This document shows, piece by piece, positions 43,259 through 53,181 of a DNA stretch of 64,000 nt (within the stretch, counting starts at the first letter, position 1; each line of letters begins with the position of its first letter). This DNA is from Bifidobacterium vansinderenii (GTDB lineage Bacteria; Actinomycetota; Actinomycetes; Actinomycetales; Bifidobacteriaceae), in NCBI RefSeq assembly GCF_002234915.1, contig NZ_NEWD01000004.1, positions 288,180 through 352,179 of the forward strand, in the 5' to 3' direction. The notes under the pieces were generated by a model. The model made no database searches. It worked only from the letters and a program-made list of their open reading frames with translations, and had not been told where the DNA came from. Made by a program: the position numbers and the translations under genes.

Positions 43259-43900
43259 TCAGCCATCGGCGAGGGCTACGGCGAGAATTGGGCCTTCCTC
43301 CTGGGCGGCGAGCACGGCCATGGCCTCCTCGGCGGTGAGCGCGACCGTCACGGTGGCGTCCTCTCCGTCCCGACCGGACAGGATTCCGCCGGAGTCCTCA
43401 CTCCCCTGCTCCGGTACCTTCACCACCATGGCGGATTCGGCGAGCACGCGGTCGGCGGCGACCAGTCGCACGGCACGTCCCGGCATCAGCGTCTCCACCG
43501 AACTCGACACCGTGATCTCGACGGCGGTGTGGTCGGCGCCCACCACGGGCGCACGTTTCGCCATCCCTTTCATGATCGGCTCGCCTTTGGCGATGTCGAT
43601 CTGCGCGATCAGTCCGTCGATGTCATCCGACGACGTAAACGCCGATTCGGTGACCGCAGAGACCGGCACCTGTTCAATGGTCACGCTGGCGGCGGTGATC
43701 GTCAATCCGCGGGATATCGATGCGGACGCCACCGCCACGGGGCCGCGCTCCATCAGTGACATCAGGCATTGCAGGATCAGCCACACCGATAGACCTGCGC
43801 ATATCGCTATGGTCAGACGGCGGGCAAAGGCACGACGTCGGCGGGCGGCCACGGTGTCGTCACGACGACGGGACGATGATGAGAATAATGAAAAAGGCAT
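43259..43900 (-). CDS. SAF-domain membrane protein
   Basis: 213 residues, MPFSLFSSSSRRRDDTVAAR. A single span, LTIAICAGLSVWLILQCLMS (about 29-48), anchors it. Residues 55-125 (VAVASASISRGLTITAASVT … IDIAKGEPIMKGMAK) are a SAF domain as in CpaB/FlgA-like proteins, often tied to pilus assembly or sugar-acid binding. The second half is a small beta domain. It sits next to FmdB, as in related genomes. Confidence 0.75.
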   Translation of the reverse strand: MPFSLFSSSSRRRDDTVAARRRRAFARRLTIAICAGLSVWLILQCLMSLMERGPVAVASASISRGLTITAASVTIEQVPVSAVTESAFTSSDDIDGLIAQIDIAKGEPIMKGMAKRAPVVGADHTAVEITVSSSVETLMPGRAVRLVAADRVLAESAMVVKVPEQGSEDSGGILSGRDGEDATVTVALTAEEAMAVLAAQEEGPILAVALADG

Positions 43901-44038
43901 GTCTCCACTGTGCGTGATGAAGACATGCCTTGGCCAGCGTTGGCGACCAATGTGGTCGAATGTGAATCAGCGTTGCAATTGCAACGATTTCACGCATGCA
44001 ACCACCGTCGCGTTATCAAATTATGCGGCGAATGCGGC

Positions 44039-44230
44039 TCACTTCTTGGAGGAGGCGCCGTCGGTGCGGTAGAAGCCGTGGCCCTTGAACTCGATGGACG
44101 GGGCGGCGTACACCTTGTGCACCTGCTCCTCACCGCACTTCGGGCAGACGGTGATCGGGTCGTCGGTGAACGACTGCTGTTCGGTGAAATCGTACGAACA
44201 GTTCTTGCAACGGTAATGATACGTAGGCAT
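44039..44230 (-). CDS. FmdB-family zinc-ribbon protein
   Basis: 63 residues from ATG 44230 (MPTYHYRCKNCSYDFTEQQS). Two knuckles, CKNC and CPKC, make the FmdB zinc ribbon; the end FKGHGFYRTDGASSKK is the conserved tail. Probably a small regulator; function in actinobacteria is unclear. Confidence 0.9.
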   Translation of the reverse strand: MPTYHYRCKNCSYDFTEQQSFTDDPITVCPKCGEEQVHKVYAAPSIEFKGHGFYRTDGASSKK

Positions 44231-44358
44231 GAGTAGCTCCTCCACAACTCACAGGACTTCACAGATCAAGCGTCAAGTCGAACGTCAAAGTCAAAAGACA
44301 ATCGGTTACATATCCTAACCGGAATGACGACAAACGCGAACGGAGAGTTCACTGGCGG

Positions 44359-44407
44359 CACCTCATCCGTCCGCCGTTGGCGGCCACCTTCCCCTCAAGG
44401 GGAAGGA
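44359..44407 (+). repeat. Family B repeat
   Basis: CACCTCATCCGTCCGCC…GGCGGCCACCTT and CCCCTCAAGGGGAAGG at the end. Confidence 0.8.
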
Positions 44408-44416
44408 TATGTCTAT

Positions 44417-44650
44417 TCAGCGGCGGCCTTCGGCGTCGAACTTGGCCCAATGCGGAGGCAGTTCGGTCAGGATGCGCTGGTCGTCATCGCGCGACTTGTT
44501 GGCTCGTTCACGCAGGGCGTCGGGATCGTCGGAGGGTTCGACGTCGAAGAATCCCTCGGCGTCGAACCGCTCCTTCCCCTTGAACACCACGCGACGATGC
44601 TTCCTGCGACGGGATGCGCCGGACTGTGCGGAACCGGAATCGGCGGTCAT
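44417..44650 (-). CDS. Small conserved-looking protein after helicase-like gene
   Basis: 77 residues from ATG 44650 (MTADSGSAQSGASRRRKHRR). A basic N-terminus is followed by VVFKGKERFDAEGFFDVEPS and an acidic middle. It overlaps the stop of the helicase-like gene by four bases (ATGA), so it is co-translated with it. No domain recognised. Confidence 0.7.
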   Translation of the reverse strand: MTADSGSAQSGASRRRKHRRVVFKGKERFDAEGFFDVEPSDDPDALRERANKSRDDDQRILTELPPHWAKFDAEGRR

Positions 44651-47600
44651 CGGCCGGTCCTTGCACCGGCGGCGCCCGCACCGGCCGTACGACCGTTCGG
44701 AACGCCGGACGCGGGCCTCGGCTGAGTACCCTTCACGCCGGGAGCTCCCACGATTTCGGCCATGCGGGCCACCACGCGGTCGACCTCCTTGTCGGGGTTG
44801 ACGAAGGCGGCCACACTCCACACGACCATGACCGACCAGCCCATGGCCTGCAGATCCTCCATCTCGAAGCGATGGCGCTGGCGGGTGGACGGGATCGACA
44901 TGAATCCGGCGTCATCGGTCTCGATGGCCAGCACGAACGGCTTGCCGGGCAGACCGACGACCATCGGAATGCTCATGCCGTCGGGGAAACCGTAGTTGAG
45001 TTCCACATGCAGGCCGCGGGCGCGCATGCGTTCGGCCAGATCGATGAGCAGCGTGCTCGACTCCTTGGGCAGCGGCCCCGGCACGGGAACCTTCACCTCG
45101 TCGATGTGCTCGCACCATGCGAGCAGCTTCTTCATGAGCTGCGCACCGGGCTGGCGCAGACGCTCGTCGTCGAGATCCTGGGATCCGAACGAGGAGACGA
45201 CATCCACATGCACATGGGCGAGCGCGAGCGCATCGAGCAGCATGGCGTCGCCGCCGTTGAGCTCGAGCATGCCGAACTGCTGGAGCAGACGGCCATGCGT
45301 GGTGCGGGCGAAACCGAGGGTGAGGATCACGTCGTCGGATTCCACTCCGCTGACCTCGTTGATGCCGACGATGCGCACGTGGCGCAGGAACTTGCGCAGG
45401 CCCGGATCCTTGGAGCTGCGGGACTTGAGTTCGGCGCCGATGCGCTGGCGGTGCACCTGCGAGATGGTCACGATGGTCAGCGAGTAGGAGGCGGGCACGA
45501 TGGAGAAGCCGGTGGCGCGGCCGATGACCAGTTCGATCACCTTGTCGATCTCGCTCTTGCTGCTCTCCACCAGTCCGGTGGTGGGAGACGGCACGCCGCT
45601 GGCCTCGACGCGCGTGTAGCGCACACCGCCGCGCGGGTTCGGCGTCGACGACAGCATGAGCGGTACCTTGCCGTAGCCGTTGTCTTCGAGGAAGCGGGAG
45701 ATGCGCGGGTCGCGATGATCGACGCGTGCGCGGACCTTCAGCTGCTTGAGATACGGCACGAGCGCGGCCACGGCGGGCGACGTGATGGTCTCGCGGTGGG
45801 CGATGACGACCGCCTGATCCACACGCGCCAAAATCGACAGCAGTTCCAGCGGGTTCATATGGGCCGCGGAGTCGATGATGGCGATGTCGGCGAGGTGGCC
45901 GAGCGACGTGTTCGCCACAAGAGTGGCGGGCGATGCCACGAGGATCGGCTTGGTGGCGGTGAGAATGTTCGGATAGTCGCGGCGCAGTCGGCTCAGCGGC
46001 ACGCGGGCGGGGTTGGCCAGCAGCGTATGCAGCTGGTTCGCCTCGTGGGAGCGTGAGAACAGCAGTTCGCTCAGACGCTTGGTCATCTCCTGGTTGACCA
46101 TCGGGCCCACGCTTGCCACATGTTCGGCGTCCACCTGCGCGAAGCGTTCGGACGCGGACGAGAGCACGGAACCGTCCTGGTTGGAGATGATCGGCGAGGA
46201 GTGCACGATCAGTTCGAAGATGGTGGTCCACCAGGCGAGCTGCAGTTCGCCTGGGGCGGCGTCCTTGGAGACGCGACGGTTGCGCAGATCATCGACGAGA
46301 TCGCCGAGTCCGTTGGCGACGAAGTCACGTTCGAGCGCGCTGCGTTCGGGCAGGGTGTCGAGCGAACGATGATCGTCGAACAGGGACTGCAGACGGGATT
46401 CCAGCGCGGCGAACTGCACGGATTCGAGCTCGGCGCCGTCGGGCGTGGTGGCGAGCACGGTGTTCAGCGCGGTCAGGTCGGAGAGGATCGCGTCCTGCGT
46501 GTCGATGATGTCGTCGAGCTTGGGCGGCAGTACGGGCCATCCGCCGTGGGGCACGAACATGCGCCACTGTTCGGCCTGCTTGGCCACCACGAGCAGCGCC
46601 TCGTGCAGGTCCTCCACCTGAGCGCCCACACGCAGCAGGCTCTTCGCCTCCTTGACGTGGCGACGGCGCTCCCAGAAGCCCATCGTGGTGCCTTCCGCCT
46701 TGCGGGCGGCCTTGGACTTGGACGCCTCGATCATGGCGGGGATGTCGCGTTCGAACACGGCCGGCTGGAACACGTCGAGCACGCGGCGCAGGTTCTTGAG
46801 CACCACCACCTGACGGCTCCACTCCTGCATGGTGTTCGGGATCGGGAATCCGCAGGTCTCCACCACCATGCGGATCTGCTCGCGCACGTCGGGCAGCAGC
46901 TTCTCCAGCAGACGGACCACGCGCTGGTAGGCGTTCACGGCCTCCTGCTCGCTGTACACGGCGGCCTTGAACCACGACGTGTCCTCCGGGCCGATCTCGA
47001 ATTCGCCGAGCTCGCCGGCGCGCACGAGCTTCTTGCTCCACGCGTCCATGGAATTGCCCAACTGACGGGCCGCCCCCTCGGTCAGACGCACGTGCGTGGC
47101 CGGATGCGTGGGCAGCGCGGAGATGCGCGCGAGATTCTGGATCGTCTCGTACGCGGAGATGCCCCATTCCTTGTTCTTGCCGTGCAGGTCGCCAAGATAG
47201 CGCGCCAGACGGGTGCGCACGCCCACGAGTTCGTCGGCCACCTGATCGAAGTGCGAACTGGCCGTGCCGGGCTGGAAGCCCACGGCCGCGATGAGCTGAT
47301 GGTCGATGGCGTTGTTGAACGCGCTGTCGTTGATGTCGAGCAGCATGCCAGACATGTCGTAACGCTTGACCTGCTTGACGAACCGACGCTTCTGACTCGG
47401 CACGCACGGCACGTACAGCACGGTCTTGCCGTTCATGATGGCGCGGCTGGTCACACCGGCGGCGATGGATTCGGAATCGCGCCCGCCCGGCAGATCGACG
47501 AACGCGGATGCGCCCGACGACACGATCTGCGCGGCGTAGCGCGTGACGTTGTCGACGTCGCCGATCTCGAGCTCGTTATGCGGATCGATGTCGTACGGCG

Positions 47601-48369
47601 TGTACGAGGAGACCGGGTACTCCGACAGGAACGCGGCGGCCTTGTCGTTGCCGGCGAGCGTGTCAAGCAGATCGTTGCCGGTCACGCCACGCTCCATGCG
47701 ACGCAGCAGCGTCTGCGCTTCCTCGATGAACAATGTGGACGAATGGATGAAGCAGCCGAGGATGATCTCACGCTCGACGATGAACGAATCCACCGAATCG
47801 CCCACCAGCGACGTGATGCGGGAGAACAGTGCGGACGTCTCCGGGGAATTGTCGGCGTACTGCGACGAGTCGAGCAGCGCATCCTCGTCGAGCATCACGC
47901 CCTGATCGTGCATGGCCGAGATGAACGCCGGATTGAGCGTGGCGGTGGACGTGAACCGGATCTGCGCGTGGGCGAGGGATTCAGCTCCCTCCTCCTGATC
48001 CACCTGCACCGGGTAAAGCAGCAGCGGCATGGCCGAACCCTTCCAGCTGGCCACGCCCACGGCGAGGGACAGCTGCGCGTTGCCGCTGGCACTCTCCACC
48101 GCGATCTGGTCCTCCAGCACGCGCGACAGGCGACGCTGGCCGGCACGCAGCATGCCGCTGTCGCGGAACAGGCTGCTCAGCTGCACATGACCGCTGGCGA
48201 ACAGCTGCGCGATGCCCGACGGATGCGCGTGGGTCAGGTCGAGACGCGCCTCCAGCTGGGACAGGTCCTCCACCGGGGACGGTCCGTGCTCGTTGCGGTA
48301 CTCGCGGTACCACGAACGGATGCGCTCCAATGCGGCCGCTGGTTCGAGCTTGTTCTCGGTTGCATTCAT
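44647..48369 (-). CDS. DUF4011-type helicase-like protein with C-terminal nuclease-like domain, degenerate motifs
   Basis: 1240 residues from ATG 48369 (MNATENKLEPAAALERIRSW). The N-terminal ~120 residues (HPSGIAQLFASGHVQLSSLF, then SLAVGVASWKGSAMPLLLYP) look like the DUF4011 part of SF1-like helicases. Where Walker A is expected there is DLPGGRDSESIAAG, without GKS/T; motif II reads AIIDSAAHMNPLELL rather than DEAS. The last ~110 residues (KPFVLAIETDDAGFMSIPST … FEMEDLQAMGWSVMVVW) resemble the MTES_1575/Vsr-like restriction-endonuclease fold. So it is probably a non-helicase relative, structural or binding. It follows the FHA gene by 11 bases. Confidence 0.75.
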   Translation of the reverse strand: MNATENKLEPAAALERIRSWYREYRNEHGPSPVEDLSQLEARLDLTHAHPSGIAQLFASGHVQLSSLFRDSGMLRAGQRRLSRVLEDQIAVESASGNAQLSLAVGVASWKGSAMPLLLYPVQVDQEEGAESLAHAQIRFTSTATLNPAFISAMHDQGVMLDEDALLDSSQYADNSPETSALFSRITSLVGDSVDSFIVEREIILGCFIHSSTLFIEEAQTLLRRMERGVTGNDLLDTLAGNDKAAAFLSEYPVSSYTPYDIDPHNELEIGDVDNVTRYAAQIVSSGASAFVDLPGGRDSESIAAGVTSRAIMNGKTVLYVPCVPSQKRRFVKQVKRYDMSGMLLDINDSAFNNAIDHQLIAAVGFQPGTASSHFDQVADELVGVRTRLARYLGDLHGKNKEWGISAYETIQNLARISALPTHPATHVRLTEGAARQLGNSMDAWSKKLVRAGELGEFEIGPEDTSWFKAAVYSEQEAVNAYQRVVRLLEKLLPDVREQIRMVVETCGFPIPNTMQEWSRQVVVLKNLRRVLDVFQPAVFERDIPAMIEASKSKAARKAEGTTMGFWERRRHVKEAKSLLRVGAQVEDLHEALLVVAKQAEQWRMFVPHGGWPVLPPKLDDIIDTQDAILSDLTALNTVLATTPDGAELESVQFAALESRLQSLFDDHRSLDTLPERSALERDFVANGLGDLVDDLRNRRVSKDAAPGELQLAWWTTIFELIVHSSPIISNQDGSVLSSASERFAQVDAEHVASVGPMVNQEMTKRLSELLFSRSHEANQLHTLLANPARVPLSRLRRDYPNILTATKPILVASPATLVANTSLGHLADIAIIDSAAHMNPLELLSILARVDQAVVIAHRETITSPAVAALVPYLKQLKVRARVDHRDPRISRFLEDNGYGKVPLMLSSTPNPRGGVRYTRVEASGVPSPTTGLVESSKSEIDKVIELVIGRATGFSIVPASYSLTIVTISQVHRQRIGAELKSRSSKDPGLRKFLRHVRIVGINEVSGVESDDVILTLGFARTTHGRLLQQFGMLELNGGDAMLLDALALAHVHVDVVSSFGSQDLDDERLRQPGAQLMKKLLAWCEHIDEVKVPVPGPLPKESSTLLIDLAERMRARGLHVELNYGFPDGMSIPMVVGLPGKPFVLAIETDDAGFMSIPSTRQRHRFEMEDLQAMGWSVMVVWSVAAFVNPDKEVDRVVARMAEIVGAPGVKGTQPRPASGVPNGRTAGAGAAGARTGR

Positions 48370-48380
48370 GGTGTTCGTCT

Positions 48381-49928
48381 CTACTCCTCTTTGGCGGCCT
48401 TGAATTCCTGATAGCCGCTGTTGTTGCTCAGCGCCTGGTCGATGTCGTCGTTGCCCTGCAGTTCCAGCCACGCGTACAGGTCAGGGTACAGCGCGGGGTT
48501 CATCGCCAGGAACGGCAGCAGTTCGGGATGGTTGGCCATGTCGAACTGTTCGTCGAAGTTGCGTGACGTCTTGGCCTGATCCGAGGTGAAGCCGTCCACC
48601 TCGATGCTGGGTTCGGGCTGGTTGAGTTCGCCTCTCGACAGTCGTTCGAAGACGGATCCGGCCTCGAACACCGGCGTGAACGCGGTACGCGGAGCCGGAC
48701 CGTGATCGGCGGCCGCGGCCTGCTCCAGAGCGGCGTTCGGGCGCATGCCTCCGCCGATCACGCCGCCGCTCGCATCGATGACAGGCAGGGCACTCACCCG
48801 TTCCGCGGTGCTGCGGCGGGCCGCGGCGGCGTCCTGGAACAGATCACGCGGCTCGGGCTGACGTTCGGGCTGTTCCTGCATGACGGGCACATCGACCTCA
48901 TCGGTCGCGGATGCCGTGGGAGTTGCATTCACAGGGGTTGCCTGCTGCGTGGCGCCGACGGGACCTGCGGTGTTCGCTTCGCCTGCACCTGCAACATTGT
49001 TCGCCGCAACGCTCGCCGCATCATTCGCAACGATGCCGACGTTCGGGTTCACGGTGACGACGGCCGGCTGCACCGGCTCATCCGACGCGTCGCGCGCGGT
49101 ATCGTCCGCGATGTTCTGCGCGGCCTGCACATCGGATTGCGCGGGCTGCTGCACGGGCTGGGACTGAACGTTCTGTACTGCCGGCGCGTTCTGCTGCAAC
49201 GGCTGTGTATCGCGGACCACGGCCTGCTGCTGGTCCGTCGGCTGCTGGGCGACCGGCTGCTGCTGTGCCGCACGGTTCGCGGTGAACACCGGCTGGATGG
49301 ACGCCGGCTGTTCGGCGGGCTGCCCGTTGGGGTTGAGCCAGCCTCCGACGAATCCACCGGTACCACGTCCCTGCCGCAGCTGCTCGGCCACGGCACGATC
49401 GTGCAGCGCATCGATGCGGCTGCGCACGGTATTGGTGTTGAGCAGACCTGTGGGCTCACCGGCACGAAGGTCGAGAATGTCGTCCACGCTCATCGATGCG
49501 GCATCGACGTTCTGCTGACCGCCCGGCGCTGCGAACGAGAACAGATCGGTCACCTGCTTGTTCGGGTCCTCGGCCTGCACTTTCATGAAATCCACCGGAA
49601 CGTCACCGAACTGGAATCGCATGGGGGAACGCGGCAGCATGAACGCCTGACCGGCGGGGATACGCATGAGCTCGCCGTCGTCGCGGACCACGTACGTGCC
49701 GTTCGTAGATCCCGTGTCCTCGAGCTTTGCACTGAGATTGTCCGCCACCATGAAACGAGCGTGACGCTTCGACATCGATTTGGTCGTGTCCTCCACGTCC
49801 AGACGGACCGTTCCCTGTTCCGCTGCCATGGGACGCAGGGGCTTACGGCCGATCACCACGGTCTGCCCCGCATCGACACGGAATTCGTCGACGCCATTGA
49901 CCCTGATTAGCCATTGCTGATCGCTCAC
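48381..49928 (-). CDS. FHA-domain protein with long disordered tail
   Basis: 515 residues with a GTG start at 49928 (VSDQQWLIRVNGVDEFRVDA), eight bases after AGGAGG. The FHA domain spans about 10-110: VVIGRKPLRPM (Arg), SKRHARFMV (Ser/Arg/His contact), DTGSTNGTYVV. The remainder is Gln/Ala/Pro-rich (…QQQPVAQQPTDQQQAV…) with a C-terminal helical part (FLAMNPALYPDLYAWLELQG). It would bind phospho-threonine partners. Operon position suggests it works with the helicase-like protein; regulation by Ser/Thr kinases is inferred. Confidence 0.85.
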   Translation of the reverse strand: MSDQQWLIRVNGVDEFRVDAGQTVVIGRKPLRPMAAEQGTVRLDVEDTTKSMSKRHARFMVADNLSAKLEDTGSTNGTYVVRDDGELMRIPAGQAFMLPRSPMRFQFGDVPVDFMKVQAEDPNKQVTDLFSFAAPGGQQNVDAASMSVDDILDLRAGEPTGLLNTNTVRSRIDALHDRAVAEQLRQGRGTGGFVGGWLNPNGQPAEQPASIQPVFTANRAAQQQPVAQQPTDQQQAVVRDTQPLQQNAPAVQNVQSQPVQQPAQSDVQAAQNIADDTARDASDEPVQPAVVTVNPNVGIVANDAASVAANNVAGAGEANTAGPVGATQQATPVNATPTASATDEVDVPVMQEQPERQPEPRDLFQDAAAARRSTAERVSALPVIDASGGVIGGGMRPNAALEQAAAADHGPAPRTAFTPVFEAGSVFERLSRGELNQPEPSIEVDGFTSDQAKTSRNFDEQFDMANHPELLPFLAMNPALYPDLYAWLELQGNDDIDQALSNNSGYQEFKAAKEE

Positions 49929-50045
49929 AGCGCATGCCTCCTCTAACCCAAAACGACACTCATGCACTATTGTGGCATGATTTGGCGAATTATTTGCGGT
50001 GGAACAGCGGACGCGTCGCACATCTGCACATTGTATGGAAATACA

Positions 50046-50083
50046 GGAACCCCGTCCCGTGCATGAACACGGAACGGGGTTCC
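50046..50083 (-). terminator. rplL terminator
   Basis: GGAACCCCGTCCCGTG / CACGGAACGGGGTTCC (one G-T pair) with a six-base loop, 40 bases beyond the rplL stop. Confidence 0.8.
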
Positions 50084-50122
50084 AACAAGCATATGTAATA
50101 TGCGCGGCTCACGCCGCCATCA

Positions 50123-50503
50123 TTACTTGAGCTCGACGGTGGCGCCAGCCTCTTCCAGCTGAGCCTTGGCCTTCTCGGCGTCTTCCTTCTTGGCACCCTC
50201 GAGAACGGCCTTCGGAGCGCCGTCCACGAGAGCCTTGGCCTCGGCCAGACCCAGGGAGGTCAGAGCGCGCACGGCCTTGATGACCTGGATCTTCTTGTCG
50301 CCAACGGCGGAGAGGATGACGTCGAACTCATCCTTCTCTTCCTCGGCCGGGGCAGCGCCCGGAGCGGCGGCAACGGCGACGGCGGCCGGAGCGGCAGCCT
50401 CGACGTCGAACTTCTCCTCGAAGGCCTTCACGAACTCGGAGAGCTCGACGAGGGTCATTTCACCGAAAGCTTCCAGGAGCTCTTCGTTGCTGAGCTTAGC
50501 CAT
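50123..50503 (-). CDS. rplL: 50S ribosomal protein L7/L12
   Basis: 126 residues, [20 protein letters not shown]. Dimerising N-terminal domain, Ala-rich hinge ([20 protein letters not shown]) and globular C-terminus [20 protein letters not shown] are all standard. It forms the ribosome stalk that recruits translation factors. Downstream of rplJ in the same operon. Confidence 0.97.
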   Translation of the reverse strand: MAKLSNEELLEAFGEMTLVELSEFVKAFEEKFDVEAAAPAAVAVAAAPGAAPAEEEKDEFDVILSAVGDKKIQVIKAVRALTSLGLAEAKALVDGAPKAVLEGAKKEDAEKAKAQLEEAGATVELK

Positions 50504-50625
50504 TATGGCTTCCTTTCATTCAGCGGCGGTCGGTTTGTTAAGGTCTTGAAATCACCGACCAACCAAAATTTTTTTGTTTATTTAAGCGGCGAGTCGCAGT
50601 CCTAGGGAACCTAGGCGGATGCGAA

Positions 50626-51147
50626 TCAGGCGGCCTTCTCCTGCTTTTCGCGCAGAGCGTCCACGGTGCGCACCGCCTTGGTGGGCAGAGCGACGAACAG
50701 CTGAGCGGTCTTGGTCTGTACAGCCTTGAGGGAGTACGCGATCTTGGACAGGAGGACCGGACGGGATTCGAGGTCGGCGAGCTTGGTAACGCCTTCGGCA
50801 TCGTACACGGTGCCATCGGCGAAGCCGCCCTTGACGACGAGCTGCTTGTTGTCCTTGGCGAAATCACGCAGGACCTTGGCGGCCTCGACGTAGTCACCGG
50901 AGACGAAAGTCACAGCGGTCGGGCCCTTGAGGAGATCCTCGAGGCCTTCGATGCCGGCTTCCTTCGCAGCGATACGAGCAAGCGTGTTCTTCGCCACAGT
51001 GTAGGAAGTATCGCGGCCCAGCTTTTCGCGCAGATCGGAGATCTGCGGCACGCTCAGCCCGCGGTACTCAGTGAGGTACACGGCGTCGGCGTTACGGAAC
51101 TGCTCCGTAAGCTGTGCGATGACCTCAGCCTTTTCGGGCCTTAACAT
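50626..51147 (-). CDS. rplJ: 50S ribosomal protein L10
   Basis: 173 residues, MLRPEKAEVIAQLTEQFRNA. Typical L10: DAVYLTEYRGLSVPQISDLR, KNTLARIAAKEAGIEGLEDL, GPTAVTFVSGDYVEAAKVL. It anchors L7/L12 dimers and autoregulates the operon. The 122-base gap before rplL contains CCTAGG…CCTAGG inverted repeats. Confidence 0.97.
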   Translation of the reverse strand: MLRPEKAEVIAQLTEQFRNADAVYLTEYRGLSVPQISDLREKLGRDTSYTVAKNTLARIAAKEAGIEGLEDLLKGPTAVTFVSGDYVEAAKVLRDFAKDNKQLVVKGGFADGTVYDAEGVTKLADLESRPVLLSKIAYSLKAVQTKTAQLFVALPTKAVRTVDALREKQEKAA

Positions 51148-51200
51148 GGCGTTCCTTCCTAATTCGGCCGTGAGTCATTCCGGAAAGCCATGAGAGCAAT

Positions 51201-51226
51201 AAAAAAGCCCCGCGCACAGGCGGAGC
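51201..51226 (-). terminator. Leader attenuator/terminator upstream of rplJ
   Basis: Minus strand: GCTCCGC-CTGTGC-GCGGGGC then TTTTTT, about 55 bases upstream of the rplJ start. Suggests attenuation in the L10 leader or the end of an upstream transcript. Confidence 0.65.
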
Positions 51227-51442
51227 GAACAAGCATTGTGATGCATGTGTGCATCACGGCACCTTGAATCCAAGGCGTTGTTTCTCAACCTGCGCTGGCA
51301 ATCTTCGGGAACCTTGCGGCTCCAACCAACGGTCTGTGGTTTACAAAACTTGGACTATACACCATGGGTGCGGACGGACGCAAGTTCGCGACACGCCCGG
51401 AGTGTTGCGGGGATGGTCGGCGGTGGATTCTCTGCTTGGGAT

Positions 51443-51493
51443 CCCTCCCTCAGTCGGGCGTTCGCCCGACAGCTCCCTCCCTCGGAGGGAGCA
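51443..51493 (+). repeat. Family A repeat
   Basis: CCCTCCCTCAGTCGGGCG…GGAGGGAGCAC, inner TCGGGCGTTCGCCCGA. The 51227-51505 stretch holds leader sequence and this repeat only. Confidence 0.8.
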
Positions 51494-51505
51494 CTCTGAT
51501 ATGGC

Positions 51506-51688
51506 CTAGCGACGGGAGTTGGTGTGGGCTGGCGGAAGGTCCTTGGGGAGCCGACCGGCGCGTTTGAGGGAGTCGCGAATGATGAACTCCATCTGGCCGT
51601 TCACCGAGCGTAGTTCATCGGAGGCCCAGCGTTCCACGGCGGCCCACAGTTCGGGATCCACCCTCAGCGGGTACTGCTTTTTCGCCAA
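51506..51688 (-). CDS. Ribbon-helix-helix (Arc-like) protein, TTG start
   Basis: 60 residues starting with TTG at 51688 (…AKKQYPLRVDPELWAAVERW), seven bases after AAAGGAGA. YPLRVDPELWAAVERWASDE LRSVNGQMEFIIRDSL is the RHH pattern (strand, then two helices) of Arc-like DNA-binding proteins. It is paired with the SPFH protein upstream on the same strand, an association seen in other bacteria. It may repress the pair through the phased GATATC sites near 53.2 kb. Confidence 0.8.
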   Translation of the reverse strand: MAKKQYPLRVDPELWAAVERWASDELRSVNGQMEFIIRDSLKRAGRLPKDLPPAHTNSRR

Positions 51689-51946
51689 TGATGTCTCCTT
51701 TCCGGGGATCGTGAATCGGGACGGGAATCGGGACCGGGGATGCGAACACGCGAAGGGCGCGCACCCGTCAGGCGGATTCGCGGACAAGTCCGAGGGCAGC
51801 ATGACGGCGTCATCGATTGCGGGCCGATGAACTCCGCACGGACGAGCAATATAGTTTAGCGCGGTCGGCGGAGCGGTTGGGGGCCCGTGGAATTCGGCGT
51901 CGAAACGCGTTTTTTCTGGGGGCAAGAACACCGAGGGGTTCGACGA

Positions 51947-51993
51947 CTCCCCTCAGTCGGCTTCGCCGACAGCTCCTCTCGGGGGGGGGGAGC
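51947..51993 (+). repeat. Family A repeat with G10 tract
   Basis: CTCCCCTCAGTCGGCTTCGC…ACAGCTCCTCTC then ten Gs (51981-51990). The outer stem is replaced by the homopolymer. Confidence 0.75.
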
Positions 51994-52003
51994 CGGGCGG
52001 AGG

Positions 52004-53101
52004 TCAATTGTAGAGAGTGCCGGTGTTGACCACGGGCTGGGGGTCGCTGTCGCCGCAGAGCACCACCATGAGGTTGGAGACCATGGCGGCTTTGCGCTCC
52101 TCGTCGAGATCGACCACGCCATCGCGTTCCAGCTCCTTGAGCGCCATGTCGACCATGCTCACCGCTCCCTGCACGATCTTGGTGCGAGCCGCGATGATCG
52201 CCTCGGCCTGCTGACGACGCAGCATCACCTGCGCGATCTCGGGTGCATACGCCAGATGGGTCAGCCGCGCATCATCGACGGCAATGCCGGCCGGGGCCAG
52301 GCGCTCGGCGAGCTCCTCTTTCAGCGCCTCCGACACCTCCGCGATATTCGACCGCAGCGTGATCTCACCGGCGGCGGCATCGTCGCTTTCCGCATTGTGA
52401 TCGTAGGCGTACCGACTGGCCACGTGACGCAGTGCGGTCTCGGACTGCGTGGTCACGAACTGTTCGTACTGGTCGACGTCGAACACGGCCTTGGCGGTGT
52501 CGACCACACGCCAGACGATCACGTTCGCGATCTCGATCGGGTTGCCGTTGCGGTCGTTGACCTTGAGCTTCGGACCGTTGAGCGTACGCGCCCTGAGCGA
52601 GATCTTCGCCAAGACTCCTGTGGGCGCATCGGCCTTGGTCTTGACCTTGGCCTTGCCTGGCGTCGTCCCCTCAGCGGACTCTCCGGCATCGTCGGCAGGC
52701 CGCAGCGTACGCGAGTAGAACGGGTTTGCCCAGTAGAAGCCGGTGCCGCGCACCGTGCCGCGGTACTCGCCGAACAGCACGAGCACACGCGCTTCGTTGG
52801 GCTGCAACGTGAAGAATCCGTTCATCGGAATGGTCATGACGACCACCGCGACGATGCCGACGATCAGCAGCACGACGCCGACGACGAACGGCGTATCGCC
52901 CTTTTCGCCGGAGCCCATCATCGTCGCACCGGCGACGATGAACGCGATGGCCGCCGCCCAGCCGATCAGCGACCATACAAGTACCTTCCATCCGCTCCCG
53001 GACTTGCCCTCGTATTCCGTGGTCGGAGTCGAGATCGTAGTCGCCACTCCCCCATTCATACGATCGACGTTGTCTTTGCCGGTTTTGTCGTTCTTTCCCA
53101 T
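52004..53101 (-). CDS. SPFH/band-7 membrane protein
   Basis: 365 residues from ATG 53101 ([20 protein letters not shown]); GTG 53110 is an alternative. Two spans ([40 protein letters not shown]) are followed by the SPFH domain: [30 protein letters not shown], and [21 protein letters not shown] helical tail (…[20 protein letters not shown]…) suits oligomerisation. It is a flotillin/stomatin-like scaffold. The RHH gene lies 315 bases downstream with a repeat between. Confidence 0.87.
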   Translation of the reverse strand: MGKNDKTGKDNVDRMNGGVATTISTPTTEYEGKSGSGWKVLVWSLIGWAAAIAFIVAGATMMGSGEKGDTPFVVGVVLLIVGIVAVVVMTIPMNGFFTLQPNEARVLVLFGEYRGTVRGTGFYWANPFYSRTLRPADDAGESAEGTTPGKAKVKTKADAPTGVLAKISLRARTLNGPKLKVNDRNGNPIEIANVIVWRVVDTAKAVFDVDQYEQFVTTQSETALRHVASRYAYDHNAESDDAAAGEITLRSNIAEVSEALKEELAERLAPAGIAVDDARLTHLAYAPEIAQVMLRRQQAEAIIAARTKIVQGAVSMVDMALKELERDGVVDLDEERKAAMVSNLMVVLCGDSDPQPVVNTGTLYN

Positions 53102-53181
53102 CACGACCACCCACTTTCCTATCGTGATCCACGTCGACGCACGTCATCCTGATCGACGGACCTCGGCGAATCGGATCATCC

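Noticed and set aside
46120..48411. 763-codon plus-strand open frame
   Set aside because: Antisense to the helicase-like gene, which has the coherent protein sequence and operon context.
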